From the NCBI GenBank assembly GCA_022825705.1, contig JAJDWH010000010.1, forward strand, positions 248,001 to 312,000: a stretch of 64,000 nt of DNA, read 5' to 3'. Shown piece by piece: positions 25,642 to 35,896 of the stretch (the stretch's first letter is position 1; each line of letters starts with the position of its first letter). The DNA comes from Alphaproteobacteria bacterium (GTDB lineage Bacteria > Pseudomonadota > Alphaproteobacteria > TMED109). The notes under the pieces were generated by a model, which worked only from the letters and a program-made list of their open reading frames with translations, ran no database searches and had not been told where the DNA came from. The position numbers were made by a program, and so were the translations under genes.

Positions 25642-26829
25642 GTGTTTGCCGAACGCGTGCTGCATCGACTGGTCCGTTTCGGCGGTGTCGAGGTGGTCTT
25701 GCCCGATGGCCGGGAGATTGTCGCCTCGGGGCCTGACGGGCCACACTTTCGCATCCGCTTCCGGAGCTGGACCGACCTGTTTCGGCTGCCGTTCCAGCCG
25801 ACGCTGGCGTTCGCGGAGGCCTACCTGGCCGGCCGGCTTACGGTCGAGAACGGGTCCCTGCACGAACTGGTCGATTTCCTGTATGCGAATCAGGTCGATG
25901 CCGAGGCCACGGGGCCGGCGCGGCTGCTGCGGAAGATCATCTTTCCGGTCCGACGGTTCTGGCAACACAACACGGCGTTCCGCGCCCGGCGAAACGTCAA
26001 GCATCACTACGACATTCCCAGCGAAATCTACGAGCTCTTTCTTGATTCGGACCGTCAGTACAGCTGCGCCTACTTCCCGCGCGAGGACATGACGCTGGAC
26101 GAGGCGCAGGAGGCAAAGAAGCGGCGCATCGCCAGCAAGCTTCAGTTGCAGGAAAATCAGCGGGTGCTGGATATCGGTAGTGGCTGGGGCGGCCTCGCAC
26201 TTCATCTCGCCAAGTATCACGGGGTTGCCGTGAAAGGACTCACGCTCTCATCCAACCAGTTCGAGATCGCCTCAGGGCGGGCTGCCGACGACGGCCTTTC
26301 CAAGCAGGTGTCATTTGAACTCGGCGATTACCGAAACGAGTCGGGCCGATTCGATCGAATCGTTTCGGTCGGGATGTTTGAGCACGTGGGACTTTCCTAC
26401 TATCGCGCGTTCTTCGAGACCATCAGGCGCTGCCTGGTGGACGACGGCGTTGCGCTGCTCCACACCATCGGCCGGTCCGCGGGGCCGGGAGTGACGGATC
26501 CATTCATACGCCGATACATCTTTCCCGGCGGGTACATTCCCGCGCTGTCGGAAGTTCTGCCCGTCATCGAGCGGACGGGTCTGCAGGTGACAGACGTCGA
26601 GGTGCTGCGGCTGCACTACGCCTACACGTTGAGCCATTGGCGCCAAAGGGTGCTGGCAGCCCGCGACAAAGTGCTCGAAATTGCCGACGAGCGGTTCTTG
26701 CGGATGTGGGAACTCTACCTCTCAGGCAGCGAGGCCGCATTTCGCCACGGCGGGATGGTCGTGTTCCAGATTCAGATGGCCAAGAAGGTGGACGCGCTGC
26801 CGCTGTCGCGGAACTACATGTCCGACTGA
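25642..26829 (+). CDS. Cyclopropane-fatty-acyl-phospholipid synthase-type SAM methyltransferase
   Basis: 395 residues from the GTG at 25642. An N-terminal lipid-binding domain (about 1-115) precedes the SAM domain with VKHHYDIPSEIYELFLD, CAYFPREDMTLDEAQEAK and the SAM motif VLDIGSGWGGLALHLA near 175-190. VGMFEHVG near 245-252 carries the Glu-His pair of the family. It likely transfers a methylene or methyl group to unsaturated phospholipid acyl chains at the membrane. It starts 33 bp after rplI. The exact product (cyclopropane or methylated chain) is not determined. Confidence 0.86.
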   Translation: MFAERVLHRLVRFGGVEVVLPDGREIVASGPDGPHFRIRFRSWTDLFRLPFQPTLAFAEAYLAGRLTVENGSLHELVDFLYANQVDAEATGPARLLRKIIFPVRRFWQHNTAFRARRNVKHHYDIPSEIYELFLDSDRQYSCAYFPREDMTLDEAQEAKKRRIASKLQLQENQRVLDIGSGWGGLALHLAKYHGVAVKGLTLSSNQFEIASGRAADDGLSKQVSFELGDYRNESGRFDRIVSVGMFEHVGLSYYRAFFETIRRCLVDDGVALLHTIGRSAGPGVTDPFIRRYIFPGGYIPALSEVLPVIERTGLQVTDVEVLRLHYAYTLSHWRQRVLAARDKVLEIADERFLRMWELYLSGSEAAFRHGGMVVFQIQMAKKVDALPLSRNYMSD

Positions 26830-27034
26830 GGGGTGGCCTGTCCCATCTCTGCAGGAAAATTGGTCGGGAGAGCGACCGTCGGGGGAGACCCTTGAGCGCC
26901 CGGCACCATGCATTTTGTGCATGTGCCGCATGCGTGACCTCGATCCCCGGATCGCCGCACACGCCGTTGGTTTGGTATAAGCGGCCCGCCGCCGGTTTCT
27001 TCACCCTGAATCTTCCTGCCGCGTATCCAGCCTC

Positions 27035-28189
27035 ATGATTCCTGCAGAGCGCCCGCATAATCCGTGCTTCTCGTCAGGGCCGTGCGCCAAGCGGCCTGGT
27101 TGGACGCCCGACGTTCTCCGCGATGCCCGTCTCGGCAGGTCGCATCGGGCGCCCGTCGCCTTGGATCGGATCCGCGAGGTGCTGAACCGTACGCGGGCGC
27201 TGCTGTCGCTCCCCGCGGATTACCGGATTGCGCTGGTTCCTGCTTCCGACACGGGCGCAATGGAAATGGCACTGTGGTCACTGCTGGGGGCCCGCGGCGT
27301 CGACGTACTGGCTTGGGAGAGCTTTGGCAAAGGGTGGGCCACCGATATCACCTCCCAGTTGCGGCTGGCAGACGCGCGCGTCTTCGAGGCCCCGTACGGG
27401 GAACTGCCCGACCTCGACCAGGTCGATTTCGACCGCGATGTGGTGTTCGCCTGGAACGGCACGACGTCTGGCGTGTGCGTTCCGGACGCAGCGTGGATCG
27501 GCAATGGCGAGGGGCTGGTGATCTGCGACGCGACATCGGCGGCGTGGGCGATGCCGGTTCCATGGAGCCGTCTCGATGTCGCCACGTTTTCCTGGCAGAA
27601 GGCCATGGGCGGGGAAGCCCAGCACGGCATCCTGATTCTGTCGCCACGTGCCGTCGAACGCCTGGAGTCGTACCAACCGCCGTGGCCGCTCCCCAAGATC
27701 TTTCGCATGGTGAAGCGGGGCCGCGTCGACGAGGCGCTGTTCCGAGGCGGTACCATCAACACCCCGTCGCTCCTCTGCGTGGAAGATGCCCTCGATTCGT
27801 TGCGTTGGATCACCGCCATTGGCGGGGAAGTCGAAACGAGAGCCAGAAGCCGGGCAAATCTGGAAGCAGCGAGCCGATGGGTCGCCGGTTCCCGGTGGGC
27901 CGATTTCCTTGCCGTCCGGCCCGAGATCCGCTCCTCCACATCGATGTGTTTCCGGATCACCGATGAATGGTTTGCGGGACTCGATACCAGCGATCAGCGT
28001 ACGCGCGTCGAGCAGTTGGTGGGGTTGCTGGAAGAAGAGGGGATCGCCTATGACATCGCTTCCTATCGCGAGGCGCCACCGGGACTGCGCGTGTGGGGCG
28101 GCGCCACGGTCGAAACGGCCGATCTCGATCGGCTGTTTCCATGGCTGGACTACGCGTTCTCGGAAATCAAGCGAAAGGCCGGGGCGTGA
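27035..28189 (+). CDS. serC: Phosphoserine aminotransferase
   Basis: 384 residues of the SerC type common in alphaproteobacteria and actinobacteria: NPCFSSGPCAKRPGW at 9-23, PASDTGAMEMALWSLLG near 69-85, NGTTSG at 141-146, and the PLP lysine Lys189 in FSWQKAMGGE. It converts 3-phosphohydroxypyruvate to phosphoserine. Its stop overlaps the GTG start of serA, so the two consecutive serine-pathway enzymes are coupled. The 205 bp upstream may contain a leader; a serC RNA motif is known in this class, but I could not confirm it here. Confidence 0.94.
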   Translation: MIPAERPHNPCFSSGPCAKRPGWTPDVLRDARLGRSHRAPVALDRIREVLNRTRALLSLPADYRIALVPASDTGAMEMALWSLLGARGVDVLAWESFGKGWATDITSQLRLADARVFEAPYGELPDLDQVDFDRDVVFAWNGTTSGVCVPDAAWIGNGEGLVICDATSAAWAMPVPWSRLDVATFSWQKAMGGEAQHGILILSPRAVERLESYQPPWPLPKIFRMVKRGRVDEALFRGGTINTPSLLCVEDALDSLRWITAIGGEVETRARSRANLEAASRWVAGSRWADFLAVRPEIRSSTSMCFRITDEWFAGLDTSDQRTRVEQLVGLLEEEGIAYDIASYREAPPGLRVWGGATVETADLDRLFPWLDYAFSEIKRKAGA

Positions 28190-29763
28190 CTGACCGGGTC
28201 CTGATTGCCGATCGCCTGAGCCCGCGCGCCGAAGAGGTGTTTGCTGGCCATGGTCTCGAGGCCGTCGTAGAGACGGGTCTTGACGAGGCAGGGCTGATCC
28301 GCCGCATCCCCGAATTCGCGGGTCTTGCTGTGCGCTCATCGACCCGAGTCACCGAGGCGGTGCTGGAGGCGGCTCCACGGCTTCGGGTGATCGGCCGCGC
28401 CGGGATCGGGGTCGACAACATCGATGTGGCCGCCGCCACCCGCCGTGGCGTCGTGGTGATGAACACGCCGTTTGGCAACTCGATCACTACCGCCGAACAC
28501 ACGATCGCCCTGATGTTGTCGCTCGCTCGCAACATTCCGGCCGCGAGTGCATCAACGCATGCGGGCCGCTGGGAGAAGTCGAAGTTCGGAGGGGTTGAGC
28601 TCTATCGCAAGACCTTGGGACTCGTGGGCTGCGGCAACATCGGTGCGATTGTCGCGAATCGGGCTCTCGGGCTAGGGATGCGCGTGATCGTCGCCGACCC
28701 GTTCCTCGCCGAGGAGCGAGCCACCGAATTGGGTGTCGAGGTGGTCCAGTACGATGAATTGCTCGACCAGGCAGATTTCATCAGCTTCCATGTGCCGCTG
28801 AACGACTCGACCCGGAACATGATGAACGCGGCAGCGCTCGACCGTTGCCGACCGGGCGTGCGGATCATCAACTGCGCTCGCGGGGGCTTGGTGGACGAGG
28901 AAGCCCTCGGGGCAGCGATCGAGGCTGGCCGTGTGGCGGGAGCAGCCGTCGACGTATTCCAGGACGAGCCAGCCCGGGAGAATCCCCTGTTCGGTCTGGA
29001 ACAGGTGGTGGCGACACCACATCTTGGCGCGTCGACCGAGGAGGCTCAGGAGAACGTGTCGGTCCAGGTGGCCGAGCAGATGTCGGACTTCCTGCGGACG
29101 GGTGCGGTCGCCAATGCGCTGAACATTCCTTCGGTAACCGCCGAGGAAGCGAAGAAGTTGGCTCCGTACATGCGACTCGCTGACCAGCTTGGTCGGCTCG
29201 CGGGCCAAGTGGCCGCCACGGGGTTTCGCAGTGTCCACATCGAGTTCGGCGGCCAGGCCAGCACCCTGAACGTTCGCGCCCTGACGTCCGTGGCTCTGGC
29301 GGGGCTGCTCAGCCCGCAGCTCGATTCCGTGAACATGATCAACGCCCCGCTGATCGCCGAGAGCCGTAATATTCGGGTGACGACCGCGACCAGCGAATCG
29401 CCGGGTGACTACGCGACGGAGATTCGGCTCACCGTGCAGACACAGCGGCAGCGGCGCGAGGTCGCCGGGACGCTGCTGGGGCGCGAACCTCGCATCATCG
29501 GCATCATGGGAATCGACATCGAGGCCCAGCTTGGACCGAACATGCTCTTCATCACCAATGCCGACGAGCCTGGACTCATAGGAGCACTCGGTACCGCCCT
29601 GGGCAACAACGGCGTCAACATCGCGACGTTCCATCTCGGGCGCAGCGCGCCCGGAGCAGACGCCTTGGCCCTAGTGGAGGTGGACCAGCCGGTTTCGCCT
29701 GAGCTCACCGAGGAATTGGCCAAATTGCCGCACGTGCGGAGCGTCCGCGTCCTTCATTTCTGA
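28186..29763 (+). CDS. serA: D-3-phosphoglycerate dehydrogenase
   Basis: 525 residues from a GTG at 28186 inside the serC stop; an upstream in-frame start would lie deep in serC. The NAD-binding GCGNIGAIVA is near 146-155, the catalytic Arg-Glu-His set falls in NCARGGLVDE, DEP and TPHLGAST, then an allosteric substrate-binding domain and a C-terminal ACT domain (LFITNADEPGLIGALG). It is the long type 1 enzyme, length usual for the class, and catalyses the first step of serine synthesis; the ACT domain suggests feedback by serine. Confidence 0.95.
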   Translation: MTDRVLIADRLSPRAEEVFAGHGLEAVVETGLDEAGLIRRIPEFAGLAVRSSTRVTEAVLEAAPRLRVIGRAGIGVDNIDVAAATRRGVVVMNTPFGNSITTAEHTIALMLSLARNIPAASASTHAGRWEKSKFGGVELYRKTLGLVGCGNIGAIVANRALGLGMRVIVADPFLAEERATELGVEVVQYDELLDQADFISFHVPLNDSTRNMMNAAALDRCRPGVRIINCARGGLVDEEALGAAIEAGRVAGAAVDVFQDEPARENPLFGLEQVVATPHLGASTEEAQENVSVQVAEQMSDFLRTGAVANALNIPSVTAEEAKKLAPYMRLADQLGRLAGQVAATGFRSVHIEFGGQASTLNVRALTSVALAGLLSPQLDSVNMINAPLIAESRNIRVTTATSESPGDYATEIRLTVQTQRQRREVAGTLLGREPRIIGIMGIDIEAQLGPNMLFITNADEPGLIGALGTALGNNGVNIATFHLGRSAPGADALALVEVDQPVSPELTEELAKLPHVRSVRVLHF

Positions 29764-29812
29764 GGAAACTGCGCGCGGTAGCCAACCCTGCCGCGTGCTA
29801 GATTGAAGCGAG

Positions 29813-30958
29813 ATGACCTCCAACGACCAAGTCCTGTTGCCGGCGGGGCTGGCGGACCTGCTGCCGCCAGACGCGGAACGAGAGGAAGCCGCATCGCGCA
29901 CGTTGGTCGATGTCTTCCGCAGTCACGGTTACGAATCGGTGCGCCCGCCGCTGCTGGAGTTCGAGGACACGTTGACCGCTGGCCTGGGCGCCGCGGGCGC
30001 GGGGTCTACGTTTCGCCTGATGGACCCGCATTCGCAGCGGATGTTGGGAGTCCGGGCCGACATCACGCCGCAGGTCGCCCGCATCGCTTCCACCAGGCTG
30101 GCCTCGGCAGGTCGCCCGCTCCGGCTTTGCTACGCCGGCGATGTGCTGCGGGTCAACGCCAGCGCCAATGGCGGGGAACGCCAGGTCCGACAGATCGGCG
30201 CGGAATTGATCGGCTGCCCGGGCGCAGATGCGGACGTGGAGATCCTGCTCCTGACCATCGAAGCGCTGGGAACGCTGGGCGTTGAGTACTTCACGATTGA
30301 CCTGACGAGCCCGAACCTGGTGCCGGCGGTCATGGAGTCGTTCGCGCTCGGCCCCGCGTTGCAGTCGGACCTGCTGGACGCGCTTCGCCGGAAGAATGCC
30401 TCCGCGCTCGAGCACCTGTCCGGCGATGCGCCACGGATCCTTGCGGAACTGGCTGCTGCTGCCGGTCCGGTCGAGGAGTCGGAAGGCCGGCTTCGATCGA
30501 TTGAGCTGCCTGCGGAGGCGGCTGCAGTCCGCGATCGCACGCTAGATGTACTGGGTCGGCTGCGTGCCCAGGCAGCCGAGGTCGCGCTCACGCTGGATCC
30601 GGTTGAGAACCGGGGATTCGGCTATTACGCAGGTGTCGGGTTCGCGGTGTTTGCGCCGGGCGCCCGCCGGGAGATCGCGTTCGGCGGCCGCTACCGAATC
30701 AGCGCGGATGAAACGGCGTTCGGCGTCTCGTTCTTCACGGATGCGCTGCTCAGGGTGGCGTCGGATCCGGCATCGGCACGCAAGGTTCTCGTGCCCCGCG
30801 GAGAGAATCCGGAAACCGCCGCTGCGCTGCGTCGCGACGGTTGGATTGCCATCGTGGATCTCCTGGGGCCGGGCGACGCCGAGGCGGCACGGAGGGCCCG
30901 GTGCAGCCACGTGCTGCAAGACGGCACGCCGGTCCCGCTGGCGCCGGATTACGACTGA
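29813..30958 (+). CDS. hisZ: ATP phosphoribosyltransferase regulatory subunit HisZ
   Basis: 381 residues resembling a class II aminoacyl-tRNA synthetase core without activity: [13 protein letters not shown] near 8-20, [25 protein letters not shown] near 63-87, and [13 protein letters not shown]. HisZ partners the short form of HisG, so a short hisG should exist elsewhere in the genome. It overlaps purA by one base (TGATG). The order serA-hisZ-purA is usual for alphaproteobacteria. Confidence 0.92.
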   Translation: MTSNDQVLLPAGLADLLPPDAEREEAASRTLVDVFRSHGYESVRPPLLEFEDTLTAGLGAAGAGSTFRLMDPHSQRMLGVRADITPQVARIASTRLASAGRPLRLCYAGDVLRVNASANGGERQVRQIGAELIGCPGADADVEILLLTIEALGTLGVEYFTIDLTSPNLVPAVMESFALGPALQSDLLDALRRKNASALEHLSGDAPRILAELAAAAGPVEESEGRLRSIELPAEAAAVRDRTLDVLGRLRAQAAEVALTLDPVENRGFGYYAGVGFAVFAPGARREIAFGGRYRISADETAFGVSFFTDALLRVASDPASARKVLVPRGENPETAAALRRDGWIAIVDLLGPGDAEAARRARCSHVLQDGTPVPLAPDYD

Positions 30959-32247
30959 TGGCGAACGTCACCGTCGTAGGTGCGCAGTGGGGTGACGAAG
31001 GCAAGGGCAAGATCGTCGACTGGCTGTCCCACCGGGCCGACGTGGTCGTCCGGTTTCAGGGCGGCCACAATGCCGGTCACACCCTGGTGGTGGACGGCAG
31101 GACCTACAAGCTGAGCCTGCTGCCTTCAGGCGTCGTGCGGGGCAAGCTCTCCATCATCGGTGACGGGGTGGTGATCAATCCGTGGGCGCTCCGCGACGAG
31201 ATCGCGACCGTCCGGGAGCAGGGACTGCACATCACGCCGGACGTGTTGCGCGTGGCGGAAGGCGCGAGCCTGATCCTGCCCTACCACTGGGAACTGGATC
31301 GCTTTCGGGAGGACGATGCTTCGGACCGTGCAATCGGCACGACCCGACGCGGCATCGGTCCCGCTTACGAGGACCGGGTCGGGCGGCGCGCGGTCCGCGT
31401 GTGCGACCTGTATGACCAGCCGGGCCTGCATCGCCGGATCGAGACCGCGCTCGACTACCACAACACGTTGCGCCGCGGTCTCGGTCGGACCCTTCTCGAC
31501 GGGAGTGAGTTGCTTGATTCGTTGACGGATGTCGCGGGAGAGCTGCGTCCGTTTGTCACGAACACGGCGGCGTTGCTGGACCAAGCCCGCAGGAACCGAC
31601 AGACAGTCCTGTTCGAAGGCGCACAAGGGATCATGCTGGACGTGCATCACGGCACGTACCCGTATGTCACTTCGTCCAACACCGTTCCGGGACAGGCCGC
31701 CGGCGGGGCCGGCACCGGACCCGCGAGCGTGGGCTACGTGCTCGGAATCACGAAGGCGTACACAACCCGGGTCGGGGCGGGGCCGTTTCCGACGGAGCAG
31801 GCAAACGACATCGGCCGGACCCTCGGACAACGAGGGCGCGAATTCGGGACTGTCACGGGCCGACAGCGGCGCTGCGGCTGGTTCGACTCCGTTATGGTGC
31901 GTCAGGCGGTGCGGGTGGCCGGCATCGATGGCATTGCCCTGACCAAGCTCGATGTGCTTGACGGATTTGAGACGCTCCGTGTCTGCGTCCGCTACCGGGC
32001 CGGAAACGAAACCTTCGACTATTTCCCGCCCGGGGAGACTGCGCGCGCATCCGTCGAGCCGGAGTACGAGGAACTCGAGGGCTGGACAGACAGCACGCAT
32101 GGCGCCCGTTCATGGGCGGATTTGCCCGCGACGGCTGTCAAGTACATCCGCCGAATCGAGGAATTGATCGGGGTGCCGGTCACGTTGCTTTCCACCAGTC
32201 CTGAGCGCGAGGACACGATTCTGGTTCGCGACCCGTTCGCCGAGTGA
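30958..32247 (+). CDS. purA: Adenylosuccinate synthetase
   Basis: 429 residues from the ATG at 30958. GTP-binding [14 protein letters not shown] is at 9-22, then [47 protein letters not shown] split by the family loop, and [12 protein letters not shown]. It condenses IMP with aspartate using GTP in AMP synthesis. It is the last gene of the serC-serA-hisZ-purA chain. Confidence 0.96.
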   Translation: MANVTVVGAQWGDEGKGKIVDWLSHRADVVVRFQGGHNAGHTLVVDGRTYKLSLLPSGVVRGKLSIIGDGVVINPWALRDEIATVREQGLHITPDVLRVAEGASLILPYHWELDRFREDDASDRAIGTTRRGIGPAYEDRVGRRAVRVCDLYDQPGLHRRIETALDYHNTLRRGLGRTLLDGSELLDSLTDVAGELRPFVTNTAALLDQARRNRQTVLFEGAQGIMLDVHHGTYPYVTSSNTVPGQAAGGAGTGPASVGYVLGITKAYTTRVGAGPFPTEQANDIGRTLGQRGREFGTVTGRQRRCGWFDSVMVRQAVRVAGIDGIALTKLDVLDGFETLRVCVRYRAGNETFDYFPPGETARASVEPEYEELEGWTDSTHGARSWADLPATAVKYIRRIEELIGVPVTLLSTSPEREDTILVRDPFAE

Positions 32248-32361
32248 GGCTGGCGTCCGGCGGGTGGCCGTCGCTCAGCCGGCCGCATTACTGGACGGCT
32301 CGCCAGCGCGATGAGCGCAAGACTGACACCAACGACATTTCACTGCGGAGGAAACGTAGCA

Positions 32362-33153
32362 ATGGATCTGGATCTACAAGGGCGGACGGCGCTGGTCACT
32401 GGTTCCACCCGGGGAATCGGGTTTGCCACGGTGTTGGGGCTTGCCCGTATGGGGGCCCGCGTCGTCCTGCACGGGCGCACCGAGGAATCGGTGGCCAAGG
32501 GACTTCAGCGCTTTCAGGATGCGCTCGGTACGGCTGGCGAGGGCGTAGCCGGTGACCTTGGCAATGCCGAAGGCTGTTCGAGCGTGTTCGCGGCAGTTCC
32601 GGAAGCCGACATACTGGTCAACAACATGGGCATTTACGAGATGCGCCCGTTTGACGAGATCGACGACGCTACGTGGCTCGACTACTTCCAGATCAACGTG
32701 ATGAGCGGGGTCCGGCTGGCGCGCCACTACCTTCCCGCCATGCGTCGAAAGGATTGGGGCCGCGTGGTGTTCATCTCGAGCGAGTCCGGGGTGTTCATCC
32801 CGCCCGAGATGATTCATTACGGCTTCACGAAGGCGGCCCAGCTGGCCATCGGACGCGGACTTGCCGAGACCACGGCAGGGACAGGAGTGACCGTCAACTC
32901 CGTGCTGCCTGGTCCAACCTGGGTTGAGACCCAGGAGGAGCGCCTTGGCAAGCGGGCGAAGGACGAGAACCGCACTATCGAGGACGTGCAGGGTGACACG
33001 TTCCGCCTGCGGCGCACGTCGTCGCTGCTGCGGCGCTACGCGACGGTCGACGAAGTGGCGAACCTGATCTGCTACGTGTGCAGCAAGGCTTCGTCGGCGA
33101 CGAACGGCGCTTCCCTGCGCGTCGACGGCGGGGTCGTGCGGACGTATATCTGA
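32362..33153 (+). CDS. SDR-family oxidoreductase
   Basis: 263 residues from the ATG at 32362, chosen because GGAGGAAA lies about 8 bp upstream; an ATG 17 codons earlier has no such site. Cofactor motif TGSTRGIG at 13-20, NNMG at 87-90, catalytic Ser140, Tyr153 and Lys157 (YGFTK). The LRVDGG closing motif is present. It is an NAD(P)-dependent dehydrogenase or reductase of unknown substrate. It stands 114 bp after purA and probably has its own promoter. Confidence 0.88.
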   Translation: MDLDLQGRTALVTGSTRGIGFATVLGLARMGARVVLHGRTEESVAKGLQRFQDALGTAGEGVAGDLGNAEGCSSVFAAVPEADILVNNMGIYEMRPFDEIDDATWLDYFQINVMSGVRLARHYLPAMRRKDWGRVVFISSESGVFIPPEMIHYGFTKAAQLAIGRGLAETTAGTGVTVNSVLPGPTWVETQEERLGKRAKDENRTIEDVQGDTFRLRRTSSLLRRYATVDEVANLICYVCSKASSATNGASLRVDGGVVRTYI

Positions 33154-33468
33154 GCGACGAACTGCCTGTTCAATCCGTCGCCCCCCGGGTCACCTGCGCC
33201 AAAGGATCCACGTGGCGGGTGCCGGGTGTCCGGCCGCGCGCGGCAAGGCATCTTCGCCGTTTCAGCCCGGGAAGGTCCGCCTGCCGCCACAGTACCTGCC
33301 CGCGCTGGAGGCCCGGGCGGGCCCGCACGGGCTCCCCATCGCTGTCGGCCTGCACCGGGCGGCGGATCCCGAAACTGGCTGGATCCGGCATTCCCGGTGT
33401 CTGACCCCGTCCGAGCCCGTCGAGCCGACCGCGTGCGTCTGGCCGGCCGGCCAACCGCCTGAAGCCGA
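33154..33468. other. Intergenic region between convergent SDR and porin genes
   Basis: 315 bp with no credible gene. A 14-bp perfect palindrome TGGCCGGCCGGCCA lies at 33440-33453, about 15 bp from the porin stop, and may act in transcription ending for the porin operon or simply reflect GC-rich sequence. Nothing else was recognised. Confidence 0.35.
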
Positions 33469-34500
33469 CTAGAAGCTGTACCGTATCGAAACGACGGCTT
33501 CGGTTTCTTCCACCTGCAGGAACGTCGCGCCATCCACGGTGACATCGGCTTCCCTGTGATTCAGGCCCAGGTTTGCAGACAGACCGCGGGCAAGGTCGTA
33601 TTGAAGTCCCAGTGCGGCTGACTGCTCATCCTGTCCCTCGATGCGTCCGAAGTGTGCTCCTATGGAGAACCCAACCACGCCGGCCTTGGTACGCACGCCT
33701 GCCGACACGAACCTGCGGTCAGCCTTCCGGCCGGTTGACGCCAGGCGTTCGAGGCCGACACCGGCATCAAGAGTGGTGCTGCCATAGATCATCTCAACGA
33801 CCGCTGCAGCGGCCCGGGTATCGAATCGTTCCGAGGCAGTGCGATAGACGCCGTCTGTGGCGCGGAAGGTAATTCGGTAGTCGCGATTGCCGGCCGGCCG
33901 CTGGAACATGGCGCCGGCATCCAGATTCCCGTCTCCGTCCGCCACGGCGCCCACCACCCAAGGCCCGAACCGGCCCAGGTAGGCGCCTCCGAACTCATCG
34001 AGCTGGCCCATGACGTCGTCGAAGGCCAGGACACTGTTACCGACGCCCCGATGCCGTCGAGTCTGTTCGCGGACGATCCCCGAGACATCACCACCCAGTA
34101 TCGTTCCCCACGCACTCCCGATGGAAACTGCGCCGTTACCGATGGTTCGTTGGTCGGAACGGAACCCGGCGGTGCCCTCCGTCGCATATTGGCCGAAGTA
34201 GGTCAGGGAAACCCGCCAGCTGTTCGACAACTGCGTCAGGATTGCCAATTGGGCGTTGCCGATCAGGCCGGTGTCGGAAGCGCTGTCGCCCTCCGCGCCA
34301 TCGGATAGGGAGGCATCGAGAAGACCGGTCAACACCAGGGTGACGTCGCCGACTTCCGTCGCGAGCGGTTCCTCCAGCGATGACAGGTTCTCGTAGTTGA
34401 GGGAGACATCTTGGGCAGCCGCAGACTCGCATGCTGCGGCAAGGGTGATCGAGGCGACGCCAAGACCAAGAAGGGATCGGTGCAGGCATTGCGACGCCAT
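33469..34500 (-). CDS. Outer-membrane porin-like protein
   Basis: 343 residues from the ATG at 34500, 4 bp after the stop of the upstream gene. A signal peptide (about 1-32, ending AAA-Q) is followed by alternating beta-strand sequence with aromatic girdle residues (VSLTYFGQYA, RVSLT, FSIGAHFG, LGLQYDLA) and a terminal Phe (VVSIRYSF), the classic barrel-end signal for BAM insertion. It resembles the general gram-negative porin group. Tight coupling to a haloperoxidase-type gene hints that it lets that enzyme's substrates or products cross the outer membrane; this is inference. Confidence 0.82.
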   Translation of the reverse strand: MASQCLHRSLLGLGVASITLAAACESAAAQDVSLNYENLSSLEEPLATEVGDVTLVLTGLLDASLSDGAEGDSASDTGLIGNAQLAILTQLSNSWRVSLTYFGQYATEGTAGFRSDQRTIGNGAVSIGSAWGTILGGDVSGIVREQTRRHRGVGNSVLAFDDVMGQLDEFGGAYLGRFGPWVVGAVADGDGNLDAGAMFQRPAGNRDYRITFRATDGVYRTASERFDTRAAAAVVEMIYGSTTLDAGVGLERLASTGRKADRRFVSAGVRTKAGVVGFSIGAHFGRIEGQDEQSAALGLQYDLARGLSANLGLNHREADVTVDGATFLQVEETEAVVSIRYSF

Positions 34501-34504
34501 TGCC

Positions 34505-35896
34505 CTAGACCTTGGCCGGAAAGGTGGTGCGGAAGGCCTGCCGGGCAATCGCGCGGCCGGCCTTCATGGCGGCGGTGTGGTCCATCTCCCAGTGCACGCC
34601 GCCGTAGAGCCGGCTCATCCCGTTCTCTTCCGCCATGTGAGACAGGCTGGTCCATCGCCGCGTGACGCCGTTCAACTGTGGCCACAGGACCGCGTCCGGC
34701 GACTGGCCCGAAAACACAACGTCATCTCGGCCATAGACCAACGCGATCAGTTCTGCGGCAGCGGCGCCGAACGTGGAATGGCCCGATGTGTAGGACGGAA
34801 ACTCCGGGGTCGGGATATAGCTACGCCAACCTGGTTCCTGCGCGATTCGTGGGTCCGGATTCTCGAACTCGGGCGCGCGTACGCGTATCGCGCTCTCCGG
34901 ACGGACGATGTCGTAGTGGTACTTGCAGTCCCAAGCGCAGATGGACGCGTCACACTGTGTCATGCCGATCAGGGCGAATGCACGTGCGAGCTCGATGAAG
35001 CTGAGATCACGTTCCTGCAGGATCTGCATCGCGACACAGACGAAATGCCCCGGCGGGGTGACACCCCAGGGACCGTCCTCCCAGAACAGCGCGATTTCCG
35101 ACTCGTCGGCGGTTCGAACAGTGCTGTCCACACCTCCGAGCCGGCGAGTCATGTCGAACGCCTCAGCGAACTCGGGGCTCGCCGGGTCGTAGAAACTGGC
35201 TGGCCGGAACTGTGATCCGCTGGCCATCGTCCACGGTTTGATCTGACCCTGTCCCGGGTAAAGACCCCGATCAAACGACGAAAATGCTGGTCCGGGCTGG
35301 GCTCCGTAGAACGGACCCGTCGGCAGCCATCGCAGCGCGTCCGACCGTTTTTCGTAACGGTCCAGGTAATAGTTGACCTCGCTCGGCTCGGATCCGTCGT
35401 CGACCCTCATCTTGATCACGTAGCGCCCGACGGCTCGACCCCATTCGGCTCCCAGGGTCTTGGCTTCGCTCGCCGGATAGCGGCTCAGGAAGGCCATTCG
35501 CTCGAAGAAGAATGGCTGCTGAAAGGCTTCCGAGGCTGCGGTGGCGAAAGCCATTCCGTACGCGACCTCGGGGTCAGCGTCACGAGGGCCGGCGCCTACT
35601 CCGAAGGGTTCGTCGTACGCCTGGACAATGCCGTTCGCCGCCAGGAAACCGGCGGACATCGCCAGTCCGAAGTTGTAAGCGGCCCGCGGCACCAGCACCC
35701 GCTGATCCCGCACCTGCTGAAGCGCCACGTCCACCCAATGGAAGACCGTGTTCCAGTTCCGCGGCTGTACGACCTGGGTGGCGTAGGACGACGGATGGCC
35801 GAACGTGGCCACCCGGGGCGCGACACAGGCCGAGAGCGTGCCTACCGATGCTGCTGCCGCTCCAGCGGCCAGAAATTGCCTTCTTGATTTACGCAT
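34505..35896 (-). CDS. Tat-exported vanadium-dependent haloperoxidase / acid phosphatase-fold enzyme
   Basis: 463 residues. A Tat signal (SRRQFLAAGAAAA near 4-16) is followed by a possible lipobox-like SAC at 22-24. The vanadate/phosphate-binding set is complete and correctly spaced: Lys325-x6-Arg332-Pro333, PSYTSGH at 367-373, and Ser428-Arg429-x5-His435-x3-Asp439. This matches the published vanadium haloperoxidase pattern, shared with PAP2 acid phosphatases. The length and N-terminal domain favour the haloperoxidase-type group. It should be folded and metal-loaded before export to the periplasm. Whether it oxidises halides or acts as a phosphatase is not decided by these motifs. Confidence 0.86.
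   Translation of the reverse strand: MRKSRRQFLAAGAAAASVGTLSACVAPRVATFGHPSSYATQVVQPRNWNTVFHWVDVALQQVRDQRVLVPRAAYNFGLAMSAGFLAANGIVQAYDEPFGVGAGPRDADPEVAYGMAFATAASEAFQQPFFFERMAFLSRYPASEAKTLGAEWGRAVGRYVIKMRVDDGSEPSEVNYYLDRYEKRSDALRWLPTGPFYGAQPGPAFSSFDRGLYPGQGQIKPWTMASGSQFRPASFYDPASPEFAEAFDMTRRLGGVDSTVRTADESEIALFWEDGPWGVTPPGHFVCVAMQILQERDLSFIELARAFALIGMTQCDASICAWDCKYHYDIVRPESAIRVRAPEFENPDPRIAQEPGWRSYIPTPEFPSYTSGHSTFGAAAAELIALVYGRDDVVFSGQSPDAVLWPQLNGVTRRWTSLSHMAEENGMSRLYGGVHWEMDHTAAMKAGRAIARQAFRTTFPAKV

Noticed and set aside
26830-27034. Possible serC leader RNA upstream of serC
   Set aside because: A serC RNA motif exists in alphaproteobacteria and the position is right, but I could not match its consensus by eye, so I did not annotate it.
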